The notes: generated from the letters alone by a model not told the origin. Shown: positions 13,101-28,100, numbered from the stretch's first letter. The stretch is DNA of 64,000 nucleotides from Acanthaster planci (GCF_001949145.1 NW_019091375.1:3039854-3103853), one strand, 5' to 3'. Numbers and translations: made by a program.

Positions 13101-16100
13101 AAAAACCCCGTCAAGCAAAATGGACATTTCATTTTTTGAATGTATTCTATTCTGCAAGCCCTGTGTCTCCTGTGGCTGTCGCCTAGCCACATTTGACAAC
13201 TAACCTCACTCATGAGGCGACAAAATGTGTACCAGTGTTAAAGTAACTACAAACTACAAAATACAGCGTGGTGGAAAATAATACTTTTTCAAATTTACTT
13301 TTTTTCTGTTTTCCTATGTCTTAATAATGCAATACCTTTCTTTATAAAGCTCGGTCCCAAAACTGTCCAAATCCTCAATGGATTCTCAAAATGAGCAAAT
13401 TTCCCGCTTATAATACAGATACAATTCGGAAAAAAATCATTTTCTCTTTATAACTCCCAACAGACTTTAAAGTATATTGACTGAGCAATAATGCAGCAAA
13501 AATGCAGCAATGGTTTAAATTATAAAAGCACAAACCATTGATGTGTTTACATTTGTTAGATTTTCAAAATGGCAGCTGTTGATACAGCGTCAAATTAGAA
13601 CAAAGCAAAACAAATTTGCTTTTGCAGGCATACTTTGGCTTCACGTTGCCCGACCAAGCAAATAATGTTTTGCGAAAAGGTCATGTTGTATACGATGTGC
13701 AAAATGTTGCGTACTCCTGCTTTGGCAAGATGCTCCATTCCCCTGGCAACATCCAGAGCAATCTTGGCTAGTTGCTCCCAAGTCAAGACATCCTCATCTG
13801 TGTCTGACTGTGAGCGAGCCATCTGTAGGTAGCTACGCAGATCACCATGCGGAAGGTACTCCAACGCAACATACAACACATCTAAATTAAAAAAAAAATC
13901 CATGGCCATGGAAATACTACAAAAGAAAACAAAATATGCTTTACAGTTAGTTCATAGATTAGTTGTCTTACGTAACAGCGATATGGTGTGAAACGAGGCT
14001 TTTATGGTCACGTGATGGGTTTTACTGTGCCATAAATTCCACAAACAAACTTTCTTTGTACGTGGCCACAAGGCCAAATTTTAATACTGATGTGAAACTA
14101 CTTTTTCAATATAACCTTGGCATTCTAAGATTTCAACAAATCTAAATATTGGCAAAATCAATTACTAAGAGTCACATTGCTAAATAGATAGTGTATTTAA
14201 CCTTGATCACTGGAAATGAACAATGAGAAAGAGATGCCTTTATTGTTTTCAGCCTGAATACGTTTGGCGCCTATCTTGGGCTAAATGCATTGCAAATTGG
14301 CTTGTTGGACTCAAAAGTGCCACATACCTTGGTGCTGACAAGCCCCAAGAAGCAATACAATGTTAGGATGATAGCCAATGGAGGCCATTGTCCAAAACTC
14401 ATCTATGAAATCCTCTCTCTTGAAACAGGTGGTATGCCCTGTAAGTTATAAAGATGTTATTATGAATATATTTGTAAGCCCTTGACCAGGAAAAAGGCAG
14501 TTTCCATCCGTGTCGAACCACCTTTCATCGAAATTTAGCCAACTGCTGCAACATTTAGCTGGAAGGGAATTGATTGTCCAATTGTTACTCATATTCTTGG
14601 AAATACATTTCCAGACATGGGAGTTCAATTTTAGACCAAAGAGGAGCCTAAAGGGAAGAGCAATAAGGGATTCCTGTTACAAACCCTGTCTAAACCTCCC
14701 CTTGAACCAATCCTAACTAACCAAGCAGAATGAGGTACAATTAAGGAGTAGTGTCCTGATGGTAGCCGCTATGCATTACAAGAAATCCAATACATTAGTC
14801 AAACTAAACCTACTACTCCTAATAAACTTACATTTAAAGATTAGCAGGGAAGTCTCTTTATTCATGTTCAGCGAATTAGTAGGCCTCGTCAGGACCACTT
14901 TGAAACTGAGACTCAGCAGGTAACATAAAGTAATGCTTCTTGGGCAAACCGTGTGTTATTGTGTACATCCTGATTTCTGGTGTCTTTTTGGCAAGCTGTC
15001 TTTGCCTTTGAACCATTTACAACTCGTCGTTGAGGTACTAACGTTCGCGACAGTGTAATGTTTGAGTAATGTAGTGTTTTGACATTTAATCGATTCAGTA
15101 TTAATCATATTCCACAATCTGTCGGACTTTTTTCCTTCTGGGTGCTTAAACCGTGCCATACTATTGGCACACGACGGAATGCAGGAAAATAAATAAAGAT
15201 TGTTAATGGAATAAATATCTTTTAAAGATGTCACCTCGGATCATTTTTATGGCCGCCTTGGTCCATGTTCCATCTGCTTTCACAGCACCTGATCGCACTT
15301 CTCCAAAGTTCCCCCTGCCGAGCACGCGCTCATCAACAACAAGGTTGTTCCAAGGAATCCCCCATTTCTGAGCCCAAGCAGGTAAACCGAAGTCTTGATC
15401 CACCCCAGGTACTACATCTACAGGTGTTATTCTGTCCTCGTATGGTACGACAGTCTGTTTCAAAGATAATTGTTTGATCAAACCCAGTGTGACATCTATT
15501 TGGTTATTTGTTTGATAGGACGATAGGGTGGCTGGGTGGAAGAATAGATTGACCAATAGACTTATGAAAGTAATGCAACAAGAGGTGAACGGAAAAATTC
15601 GAAAAAAAGACCAAAAACCTCTAATTTAAATTTCATATGAAAATAAAATTCATTTATTCCTTTATTTATCAAGTGTACCCTAAACAGCGGAAGCCGGTTT
15701 TCGTTAGGGCGTTTAATGTAAACTAATTGCTATAAATTAAAAGGAATTGAAAACATACTTCGTATAAAATAAAAATTTAAATATCAACAAGCATAACGTA
15801 AAAACACAAAACGCATACAATATTCCTTGAAACACAAAACTGATCGTGAGAATTTTTTTATAGAAGTATTAAAATCAATTTCAGTAATTGAAAAGATCAG
15901 TCTTAATTAAAGGCAAGAAGCAAACGTGTAACTCCTATGTGGGTGTTCAAACTGTTCCATATTTGTGCCCCAGTGACTACAAAACTTTGAGAAGACTATT
16001 CTGTTTTAACAGATGGAATCTTTAAAGTGGCATTTGTATTCTGTCTAGTGACTTAGTGTTGTGCAAAGTAGGGGAGAAATCGGCATGTATTAAGGAAACA

Positions 16101-19100
16101 TAGAATTCAAACATTTAAAGACAACAATTTCCTTTTTAAAAGGCTGCTCACTTTAAAAATGGAAGCCATTTTATTGAAGTAAACGTGTCAGCAGACGAGG
16201 TTGTAAATGGGAAATCCGTAGAGTTAGTCCGGCTGTTCTTTCAAGCACTTTATTGAGCGTATGAATCTGATTTTCATACCGGCCTCACAATTTAATACCG
16301 TGCAGCAGTTCGCTAGAGTCAAAAACTGCAACTGCTTTTTAGTATCTCCCCTTTACTGATGTTGGTGAATGTGGGTAGTTTGGCGGCTGCCCGAGGCTCC
16401 CTTGTATGCCCTCGGCTCAACCATGTTTAAATGTCTTCATTGTACAGCGCATTTAAACATATCTGTATGAAATTTGCGCTTTATAAATGAATAAATTATC
16501 ATTATTAAGCAAGACTTGATCGAGAGTGTAAAGAATGTTTCTTAGAATACAGTTGCAAATTATGTACAACATACCTAATGTGGAAGAGATGGACTGATGA
16601 ATATGTTCAACATGAGCAGACCAGGTCAAATAACCATCAATAATAACGCCCAAACACTTAAAACTGCTGACCCTCTCAATTAATTAAGGAGTCACCACTA
16701 CAAACTTTTAAGTTGTTAAAAGCAATATTATGTTTTGATTCGATGCCTTGCATTCAGTAGCATTGATTGTCAACATATTTCTCTTTGCTCAAACGCTTTT
16801 ATTAAGGCTGCTCTCGATGTCGTCTAGTATAGCGGCTGCAAGTTATTGTAGAGTCATCTTCGAACATGTACTGTTTACAATACTCAGAAATAATATGAGG
16901 GAGGTCCACACCATAGATAATGGATAACAGTTGTCTAAGGATTGACAGCTGTAGTACGCCAGTACTGATTGGAAGTGAACTGGATTGGTTTCATTCAATG
17001 TACACAGCTTGTTTGCGGTTGGTTAAGTGTGAAATGCGAACAAAACCAGTTTAAAACAGACTCGGACAAGTTCGTATTCTGTAGCTTTTCCAAAAGAATA
17101 ACATTACATGGTTGGCAGAAGCAAATGACTTGTAAAGATCAATTAACATAGAACCTGTCATTTTTCCGTGATATACCAGTTCACTAATAAATTCTAATTT
17201 ATGTGCACATGCGCATAAGTGTCAAGTGGAGGCTAAAAGCTTGAGTGGCCCATTGAAAATGTACAGGGGCACAAGTTTCAACGTCATTCTCTCTCCTTTT
17301 CTGCACTTTATTCACTTTTATCGTCAGAAAACTCTCCAAAATCATTATATCTGTTACTTCTTGTGTAAGAGGAATTTTTTGAGAACAAATTAAAAACTTG
17401 AAAAATTTTGTCATTGTGACTATACCGCCATTGTAACTAGCGTTGTGCATTGTGATAAATATAAACTCAAATTTTCAATCCGTTGACCTTAAACATTTTG
17501 CCCATATACTGGCAATGTTTCAAGACCTTTGATAGTCAAATTCCAGATCACTCGTGGGACCAATTTTTGTTTAAACTCAGTCAGCACAGAAGAAAAGGGA
17601 CAATTCGAAAAGACTATCATTGAACCAACAATAGTTTTTAAAAACAATTGTAATCGCAAACAGAATCCCTTTTCCTCATAATTGTTTTCCTCTTAACCTT
17701 TTCAGGGTAAAACCTGATGTCTTTGTAGAGTGATTAATAATTAAATGACTACATGACGGGCGTGTATGTTTTTACCCATGATTTATGGTCACCACTCATT
17801 CTGTGAGTCACTGACATCAGTTCACATAATTAGGTGGTTGAAAGTAACATCAGGCCTTCAAGGGTCATGTTTTCAATTATGTTCTCTCTTTCTCTTCTCT
17901 CTCAGTTGCTCTTAATCTCTGTGAGCCCAGATAAATCTTTCTGGACACAGGTCTGAACAAATTTACTCTTACTCAAGTTTTGTCTGTGAAATTCTGTTGA
18001 AATCATTTTTCAAGTTTACTAAAATTCTGAAACAAAACAAAGTAAAAGCACTATTAAACTATATGATTAATTCTATGTTCAAATCACTTTCTTTTATTTT
18101 CCTGTCTTTTGAATGGTGGAAAACAATTTTTATATGAAATAAAAAATAATAATAGATAAATAAAGCACCGCCTCCTCTCCTTCTTTCCAAAACCCAGACG
18201 CTAAACTTTTTTGTACAGCTTAAAGGTTCTGAGACTTGCTAATTTCAAAGTTTCAATCTGGAGCACCTATGATCACGCGGATATTCAGTCCGTCGCAGTA
18301 GAGGTATCATTGGTGTAGTGAATCAAAACTACAAGCCAAATTCACAGACCTACCATTTCAACAGCCGGATCGATAGACTGAGCATGCTGTCGTCCCCGCT
18401 GTGCACATCGATTCCTCCTTAATCTGACGAGGTAAACCATCACAGGAACCACGACCACAACAAAGATCAACAACGTACAGTACAAGAGTACACTTTTGTT
18501 GCTGATGTCACCCACCTCTGTGCCTAGTGAAAGGGGGGGAGGAGATTGGAACATCATGATGACAGAAAGATTCCCACTTGTCAACCTGTGTGGCACTGTA
18601 TCATACTAATCAGTATTTATTATTGTATGAAATTGGGGGTGATCCCTGGCTACAGGGTGTTTCAGGTTACATGGCTTCTGACTAGTGCCCCAAAACAAAG
18701 ATAATTGACAAATGGAAAGAGCCACCATCGTATAGCTGGATAGCTCGGTACGGTATTCCAGACGCCGCAGGTTTAAATCCCGCTCCAGTCAATTTCTCTG
18801 TCCATCTTTATAATTGTAATTATGTAAACATCTAGTCAGTGTCCAGTTTGTGTCAAGATTTGTATTTTTAATTAGCAGACGAAAATCTACCATTCACGTT
18901 AGCTACATTCCAACTACACACTGCAATATTTTTCACGACCAAGGCCTTGCAAGGAGAACCACTCACAAGACATCTCAGAAACAACTAAAAAAAAATAGCG
19001 ACGGGTAACTGTCCCTATATACTGATATTTAGAGAAATTACATAACTACGAAAACAATTTAATTGGGCCCCTTTAATTATCCAGTAGTGAACATGTTCCT

Positions 19101-22100
19101 AGAGTAGTGGGATTCGGACGAGGCTGCTTCTAAAATATCAATACGTCACCCTGCTAAATAGCCAAAGTTAACTTCTAACATTGTTTTCATTTACTGCAAA
19201 AATGATATCACCTTGACAGCTACCAGCGAGCCCATCACCAGCATAGCCAGCCTTGCATTTACAGGTAAAACTGCCTACTGTGTTCCTACACACAGCATTA
19301 TCGTCACAGTTGTGAGTTGATGTGCCGTCACATTCATTGATATCTGGCAAAAATTTAATTCTAGTTAAAGATTATTTTGTGTTTGGTGCGTTTCTTGAAA
19401 ATGAGAATTCTCTATCAAAGTTGCACAACATTGTAAAAAAAAATCTTTTGAAGTCTCTAACATACGAAACCACAAAAAACCCTCCCAAAATTTCTCGAAC
19501 CTGTAACTGCCTTGGTGTTACATCATTTAACGATAATTTACTTGTTGCTTATAATTGAATACCCACAATACGATATCAGTAATTGTAGTAACTATAATAA
19601 CACCTACCAAATTAAACTATTTAAAATAAGCATTTCAGAAATATTTTCTAAGTCTCGGATGCTATGTCTTTACTTTTTCGTTAAATGAATACATGCAGTC
19701 GGCGTTTGTTATACGACCCTTATGCTGTCGTATCCAGTCCAGAGGTAGTCTACAGGATGTTCAGGGCGCAGCTCCCCCCCAAAAAAAAATCTCCTAGCTC
19801 TCTCTACTCGAAACTTGACCAAAACAATACAATCAACCCTAACTCCCTAGCGTGCGTGTAACAATCAAAATCGGAGGATTTAAATAGCCATGTTAGGGTT
19901 CAGTAAAACTAAAGTTTGTCTTCCTTTCTCATATCCAGTCCCTCTTGTGGGAATCCTGACTCTGCTGCTTCTATGGCATACCAACGTGTTGCATTCCTGA
20001 ATTTCAAAATTTCGTTTTATGTATTTAGTCACAGCTAAAATAATGTTACCTTGACAGCTACCGGTGAATCCACCCCCAGCATAGCCAGCCTTGCATTTAC
20101 AGGTAAAACTGCCTACTGTGTTCTTACACACAGCATTATCATCACATGTGTGAGTTGAGGAGTCATCACATTCGTTGATATCTGAGCAAAATGTACATTA
20201 ATCTTAATTTTAGTTTGTTTGGGTAGGCCTATGGGTTTTTGTGACCCCACCAGGCATTCAGTAAATGCCGTAACGCCTGTTTCAGTTAAAAGTCATTGCC
20301 CTGTTTTGGTACTTCAACACATTTGTTGGCGTCAGGCATCATGATGTTGAAAAAAAAATCAATAAAATAACCAAGAGCATCCAATACGCTAATCTTGAAC
20401 AAGAATGTAAAACACATTGTAAATGTCCCTAAGACTCATTTGCATTGTAAAACTTGATATTACCTCGGCAATTACCCATCGTTCCGATCCCGACAAAGCC
20501 GTCGTTGCATTTACAACCGAAGCCATCTTCTGTGTTGATGTAGCTTGCATTTCCATCGCAGTTATGCCAATTATCAGTGTTCTGTTCACTCATATCTGAA
20601 GGTCACAAGAAAAAACATCACAAAACCTGCTACGTACTCATTAGCAATTGGTTTAACTGAGTTCTTCTAATTCCTCGACATTTAAGAAATCCCATTACTT
20701 ATTCTGGATTAAATAAGGATGGTTGCAGTGCACCCGATCTGACTACCCACAGCTGCTTATAAATAAGGTGCACACCAAGTACGCCATGCTATGAGTAGGC
20801 TGGTATCAAAGGATCGTAGCATGGACTACCACACTTGTAAGCTAGACCAGGTTTAGCTCGTGCACCGCAGCAGTGGCTCTCTGTTGTGTGGCAAGTGGGG
20901 GCGCTTTTCATGCCATACTTGTGGCGAACGTAGTCCTGCTACGATTCTATGATGCCAACCTGCTTATAGCATGGCGTATTTAGTGTCTACTTACAAGTAG
21001 CGGTGAGTAGTCGGATCGGGTGTGCCGTTCTTCAGTCGCTGATACAGCACTCACCAATTGTGTAAATATCCAAACTCTCCGAAACGTCTTCCTTTCCATC
21101 GTAAAGGTGACATACATACTGGCCTTGTGATGAAGGAACTACCGGACTGATTGTCAAATCACAGTGTTTCTCATAGAACCAGAGTTTGCTAGAACCTTGC
21201 CTCTCAGCACGTCCAAAGTGACACTGACTTTTGACAGCTCCCTTGAAAAGCCATCGTATATACACCGAATAATTAAGGGTCTTCCCAAAGACCTCACACG
21301 TAAACGTTACGTCTGTGCCAATAACCGCTGTTTCGTTGGATCCTGGTAGAATTTGAATCGCTGCAGATTTTTCTTTGTCACCTTAAAGTCAACAATGAAA
21401 AAGATATAAACACTTAAGTAAATCTTAAGGAACTTTATAATTTCCAATCTATTGACAAAATAATATTTTCATGGCCGCTTGAAAAACGCTTTTGGCTTGT
21501 GTATAACGGAGTTCAAACTACCTTTTAAGCGTTGCGTAAAAATCTTTGTTAACAACTAAAACGAGACAATAAGTCGTTTCAACGAGATAAAATATTTTTC
21601 CCGATGGCAACAATACGCTTTCATTATTTACCAAGGAGTCTTAAGATAAAACATTTTTGAATGTTGGATGTATAATCATGATTGTTGGACCCTGGGTCCC
21701 AATAACAGTGAATATGTGTATCTATGGTAGTGATAAATATAGAATTCCCGCAACATGGCAAGTCGAAACCGCAAATGAAACCCAACTGTATTGTTTTGAA
21801 AATAAACAGTAATAATAAAACTATTGCTTGCAAGGAAGAAAAAAGAAAAAAATAACATCCAAGTGACAGATTTATGATTCAAAACTAAAGGCAGATTTGC
21901 AATCGAACCTCCATTCTGTTGTTCATATAATTATTCCCTAGATGTAAACATTACAAAAAATTGCAATTAGGAAAGCTTTGGTGTGGCAACTCAGGAAAAA
22001 AAACCACACCTGACTATATGGATTTCAGGTTTTTTCCTTAAGACAGTTTACGAGCTGTGTCAATATTTCTAGTCTTTGAGCTTGTATTTTAGACTCTTTC

Positions 22101-25100
22101 GTTATAGATTCTTTCAGAATTTTTTTTTTAAATTATACTATGGTAGGCTCAACTCGCCTTTAGCAGGTGTTCGTGAAACCACTGAGACAAGTTCTCGGGT
22201 GATTTCTGAGAATTTGACATGGGACGGCGCAGGAGGAGCAGCATATACCGCGTACACTTCATTATTAATTGATTGCTGCCAACTGTAATGCCATAACACA
22301 TTTAGTATACTTAGAGTGTAGCTGCAGCAATATTTCTTCAACTTTTACATTTAAATGGTGAAATGCATTGACAAGTGCTCTTTTTTAAAACAGTTAAAAT
22401 AATTCATGCTTTCCTGAGTGCTGTTTCTGTGAAGTCATCTGAAGAAGACCTAGCTCCGTGCATAGGCGTTTTTCTTCAAATTGTGTTCCCAGAATCTAAT
22501 TTCTGAAAACATGTTTGAGAAAGCATTAAATGCTTGCTTACTGCCATGCACATAGCCAACAATGAATGAGCAATAATGCAGGACTTGTTTGTGTATAACC
22601 AATGTAACAATGAGGCTTCTTCCCAGGATGACATCACAGTTTTGATCATAAATAGGGAAAATAGACATCAGCATAAAAACCAAGAAGGCAGTAAAATACC
22701 CTTTGAACGAAAATCGAAAATATTAGGCACAAATGTGCATTTTAAGGTCTGTTTTAAAACAAATCGATTTCAGCTGCCTTTTAATGTGTCTTTGATAAAT
22801 AACTTTAGCCCATGGTTCAGAATATCTAATAAACATTTGTCCACTTAGTAGCTGGGTAAATTGGAGTTGTTCGTGTGTGGCAGTGAGTTTTATTTATGAT
22901 TAACTTGTTTAATCCCAGGGATAAGACATTGCAGGCTCTAAATGCGGATGAGAATTATGGGGTTTTCATCCTAATATTTTCTATATGCATACCCATGAAT
23001 TTAAGATGGTTCGTTTCATGTCAGAAATAGCAACATTTATTCAGAGATGTTTCACCAGAAATTTCTTAAAGGAAAGGGGAAATGAGAAAAAGACCTCTGC
23101 CTGTACAGAGGTTGAATAATTTAAAGAATCGACATAGTCAACATTACATATTTATATGTTTCTCAACCTGAGACACTAACACAAATAACAATAAATTGAT
23201 TTAGATTAAGGCCATGATTATGGGGCTGGGAGGCCTATGTGACATACAGCATTTATATTAAAAGAAGATTGAATCATACGATAAACGTGAAAAAAGAATC
23301 CCAAGTATCAGCAAAATTGCAACTTTGTACGAATTGGAACTCTGGGCTGAAATTGGTCGGGAAACGTGTAGGTATACTTTCAAGCTCAATGATAAGAAAA
23401 TAAATCTTGATTGCATAATCCGATGCAAACCACCGTACAGAGCAAAACTTCTAAAGGAGATTTTTGATCCAGGTATTTGAATTAAGACCAAATGATATCA
23501 AGGGAATTGCGTAAGAACATGGACAAGCAGTTTCAACTTTCAAATTTAGTTTGGGTCAATCAGTTTCAGACCCAGAGGTTCACTTTCAACTTGTGATGAT
23601 AGTTAAGAAGGCCAGATAAAACAAGCTCTTCTCCGATATTTCTGTTTGTCTCAACATTTTCCTGATGTACATAAAACCTATATCTTTTTGTGCACGTTGT
23701 AAGAGATTTAACTAATTTTTTTTTTCAAATTGCACTTTTACCGTAATGTGTATCTTTGCTTATAAAAGTTCAAACATTTTGTACATTTTCTCTGACACAA
23801 GAAAAAAATTCTTTTCCATGTGTGAAATGTCATTTTCCGTGACTTTATTTCCCTTTCCTGCAATTTTATTCCAAGTATTTTCATTGCATAAATTTTGCAG
23901 CCCAATACAAGGCTATACTCGAGAGCGTTTTATTTTCTTCTACTCACTAATTCATTGCACTTCGCTAAGCAGTGATTTCAGCCTTGAAATGAAACTAGAG
24001 ACACGTATTGACGCGAAATCAGATAATTAATTATGCAAGCATCGGAAAGAATTCTGAATTCCAAATTCTAAATTCCTAAATTCATTCAATGGAATTTCCT
24101 GAAACTTTTAGGAAAACAAAAACTGTACTTTTTTTAATGACGGTTAAAAAAGCGAATTGAATGGATGCGTCCTTATATAAGATATGAGTAGGCTAAGCAT
24201 TACTTTAGACGGTGCGCTCATTTAAGCGTGAAAACGAATAGACGCAATATTAAATAGAACGACTGAAATTAAAGAAATGGTCAGAAAAAAATCATGGTAA
24301 TTTTAGCCACGATTCAAAAAGTGATTTTATTTTGCTTGCTGCCTGCACTCTTCGCATACATGTTAATCTTGAGTTATATTTGTTCGTAGACACCAGCTTT
24401 ATGTACAACTACAACACTCAAATTGTGTCCCCGCTGTTTTGAACTATATGACGAAAATTTTCCCCAAAACCTATCATATTCATGTCACACTTAGAGTTGC
24501 AGTACAAATTGGAATGGCTTAAGGTGAATATGTATGAAGTCACGATGATGTTTTTGAAACAATACACCCTTATTAAAAGGTTGTGGTTGGCAGTCCTTCT
24601 GCATCTACACGATGTTGGGAAATGTCAAACTCAGCCTAAGGCCAATAAATTTTTAACTATGTGGTGAACGGGTACGCATGTATATGAGTATTTTTGTAAT
24701 GATTTTAATGTTAAGAGCAATACCTTGACCTGAACACAACTCCAGCTGAACATCAACTTTGAGTTCCTGCTCCCCGTTTCTCGTAGCTAAGCATGTTAAG
24801 TTAATCCTACTGCTGTTAGTGGGCCATCTTGAAAACAAAAGACTGCTCGTGACGTCAACTAATCCGTAAAGTCGGTGGTTCAAGCCAATTGAGCCAAATT
24901 CCTCAGTAGTCTCTCCAGAGAGCCATGACATCTGCCAATCCTCTGTTAGACTTCCTCGGATTGTGCATCCGAATGGTCGCCCTATACCCAAGTGGATGCA
25001 GACTGGGTTTGAATGCATGTTCAGCAGACTTTCTGTAGGCAGGTCTAGCAGTTCGATAGTTGCGTTAGGAACTGTAGAGAAAATAATTCGTTCAAATCGT

Positions 25101-28100
25101 TATGAGGATAAGATCCTCAATGCGCCAGAAATTTAAATAATGTGTTCAGAACTATTACGTATCATGGACCAAGGGTACCAGGGACAGACCGCTGATATAT
25201 TGGGTGGTTGGTGAATATACCATGGGCATTCTCAGGTATTTTAACTGCTACATATCTATCGCACAAATTCCCTCGAATGTTAATTCTCGATTTATAACTT
25301 TGATTTCAAACTACCCTGAAATCAAAATTTTTGAGTTGAGTTCGAAGATTTTCCGATAAATTAAAGTGTTCTTCTGACAAAATGGGGAGATGTATATGTT
25401 AAAATAATTAGAAAAAACTTATATAACAAATGAATTGACAGGGGAGGAAACGTCTACAGGCCTTCATTCGCATTTCTTTACATTAATAACTAACATAATC
25501 AAGCCTTGGACTGTGTTTGTCAATGTCGATAATGAACCGATAATAATAATGAAAATAATAAAAAAAGTGTCAAGAAAACAAGGAAATGTCTTGACGTCAA
25601 TTACATAAGCACATGAAATGAAAAAAAATCACTATTTTCATTTAAGTGATCAGAATTTTTCAATACAATACAGATCGCTACATGTGACGAAGGTACTACA
25701 AAGGGGACAAATAACCATTCTTCAATTTTGAAATTAAGCCTATTTACAAACAAGATGCCGCTTTGAGGCACGTGCAGCGAAGCACATAAAATGTTGGCGT
25801 ACTTCTTTGGTAAAATGAATGTTCATGAATGCACTTTAATGAATAACCTAAAGATAGCTTTGCGTCAGGGATATTATTTCTATATTAGGTTTTGCCTTTA
25901 CACTGACCAGCTGTCCAAGAACCACTAAAAAGTAGATATGAATATAGATTTTCACGAGGCGACTTACTAAATGCTCGATTATTCGTTTTAATCACGCAAC
26001 GCCTGAATACATTCTAACTTCATACTTTAACAGATGCTCCCTAGTGTCTCACAAATCGCTCTTATCGTTTGACAGTGTGTTCAATTGGGTTATTAACTGC
26101 TCACTAGTTCTGAAACTAAAAGTACACGTACATTGCGTTTATACTAAGCCGTCTGATATTTGTGGGAAGAAAACTACATTACTGCACGTTCTGAACTACC
26201 TTCACTGAAAACAACCTATCCGACGGTTTGCTTGATTATGATTTATTTTATGAAATGACATACTTATGGCGCGCGTGATAACTATTCCCAGTGCACAATT
26301 GCAAAATATAAAGGGAATAATTAATTTAAAGGAGTGACAACCAATAGCTTTGAAAGGTACTACTGCTGATTGTCGAAACCTTGATTGATGCTACGATTTA
26401 TTATCTGTGAAATACCGTACCTATATTGCTCTTCCATTCACCAATCAGAGGGCGGGGATTTATGCGAGTGTTACATTCAAATGAACCACAGTTTTTCCTA
26501 TCAATTTCAGCAAAGATCGTTCATTTTCATGCTCACAGGTTTAAATTCAGGTTTAAACTCTTTGTGATCAATAAAACATGTGGATCACAAAGCCTTGATT
26601 TCAGAGATCAAACAGATACTATGCAGGATGCATGAAGACAGTGACAAGTTTCAAAAAGATGTCTGTAAGAGTGAATGATACAGGGAGGGAGATGGGTTGG
26701 ACGTCAGGCTAGAGTGGTTGGCCCTTTGTGGATTTCAACAGTACTGATTTTATTCGTCTTCCTTTCATTGAAATTTTACTCAATGTCCTGAAATGCAATG
26801 GAATACTAAAAACACTAACCGAAAGTGTGGTCTTTATAGTTATCTCTTACAAGTTGGGTATCTATACCGACCACGACGATTTTGTTCAATGTACTTATTC
26901 AGGACCACTAATTACAGCGCTATTACATTTCGTGGGGGAAGCATCTGAAAGCGATTTTCTTTGTCATGTACAATGTGTAGCTTACAATTATATCAGAATT
27001 GCTACTTCAGAATCGATATTCTGACTTCCTAATTAAGAAAACTCTAGTTGTGAACTTGCTAAAGAAGGAGAAGTGGAAGATAGACCAAATATTCAAACAA
27101 AGGCTTGATAAAAATTGAAAATTAAGCATACGGTGAAATCGAAACCTGGAACAAACAAATTCTTTATGAACCTTATGGAAACCTACCTATAACATGTAAA
27201 TTCAGGTATGCATACTCTAGTTTGCCGTCTTCAAAAGTGTAGCATGTGTACAGTCCTTCAGACACCACCTCCACTGGGTTGATGGTTAGGTTGCAGCTCC
27301 GCCCATTATGCGAACTACTTGAAGAAGGTCTCATGGAGCCATAGGCACTGCAGTCACTGGCTACTTTTTCTTTGAAAGCCCATTTAAGTTGGATTTCCTG
27401 ATTTCTGGCATTATCAGGCAAGAAACAAGGAATTGTAAAACTCGTACCTAGGTCAATTGAGACATTTGGTCCATAAGGAATGTAAGGCACTGTGCTTTGA
27501 GCAGAACCTGCATAATAAAAGAGAATATAACTTAAGTTGTGGCATAATTCCTTGGACAATATCAGTAAATGATCGTTATCAGTAGTTTTCGTCCTATAAA
27601 CAGTGGCATTATATTATACTATTATTAGTATTATATTTTCCATCTGTACTTTTTTTTCTGAGCAGGAGGGGGCTTAGTCCCTTAGCGGGGAGTCCTTACC
27701 CCCTGCTCCACTGAGTTCCACTGGCTATCATGTAGAGCGAGATTGGCCATTTCAGTAATTTGACGAATGGATTATGGTGCAACTAACTTGATACAAACCA
27801 CTGTACGATCTTGTGCAACGCTCACATGAATATTTGGCTAATGACCTTTCATGGAATAACACTGTTTACAGTAAAGTCTTGCTTCAAAATATTAATTGTT
27901 GTAGGCCAGTTTACGTGGTTCCAGTCCGAGATCGACCTGTTGAAGTTCGAATCCTGCAGACCAGAGTCCGGATTCACAGTCGCAACCTCAGACCTTTGAT
28001 CTAATTGCCTCGAGCCCCAATTGAGTTTAATAGAACTATTTATGAAGAATTATTTTTCTTCCTTCTACGCATATAATTAGTATTCATTAATATTTTTTCG

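Noticed and set aside
26728-27024. 98-codon plus-strand frame in gene A intron
   Set aside because: No domain, no splice or promoter evidence, and it opposes the gene.
27905-27965. AAGTTCGAATCCTGC B-box-like motif
   Set aside because: No A box at the right distance and no stem pairing, so not listed as a tRNA or SINE.
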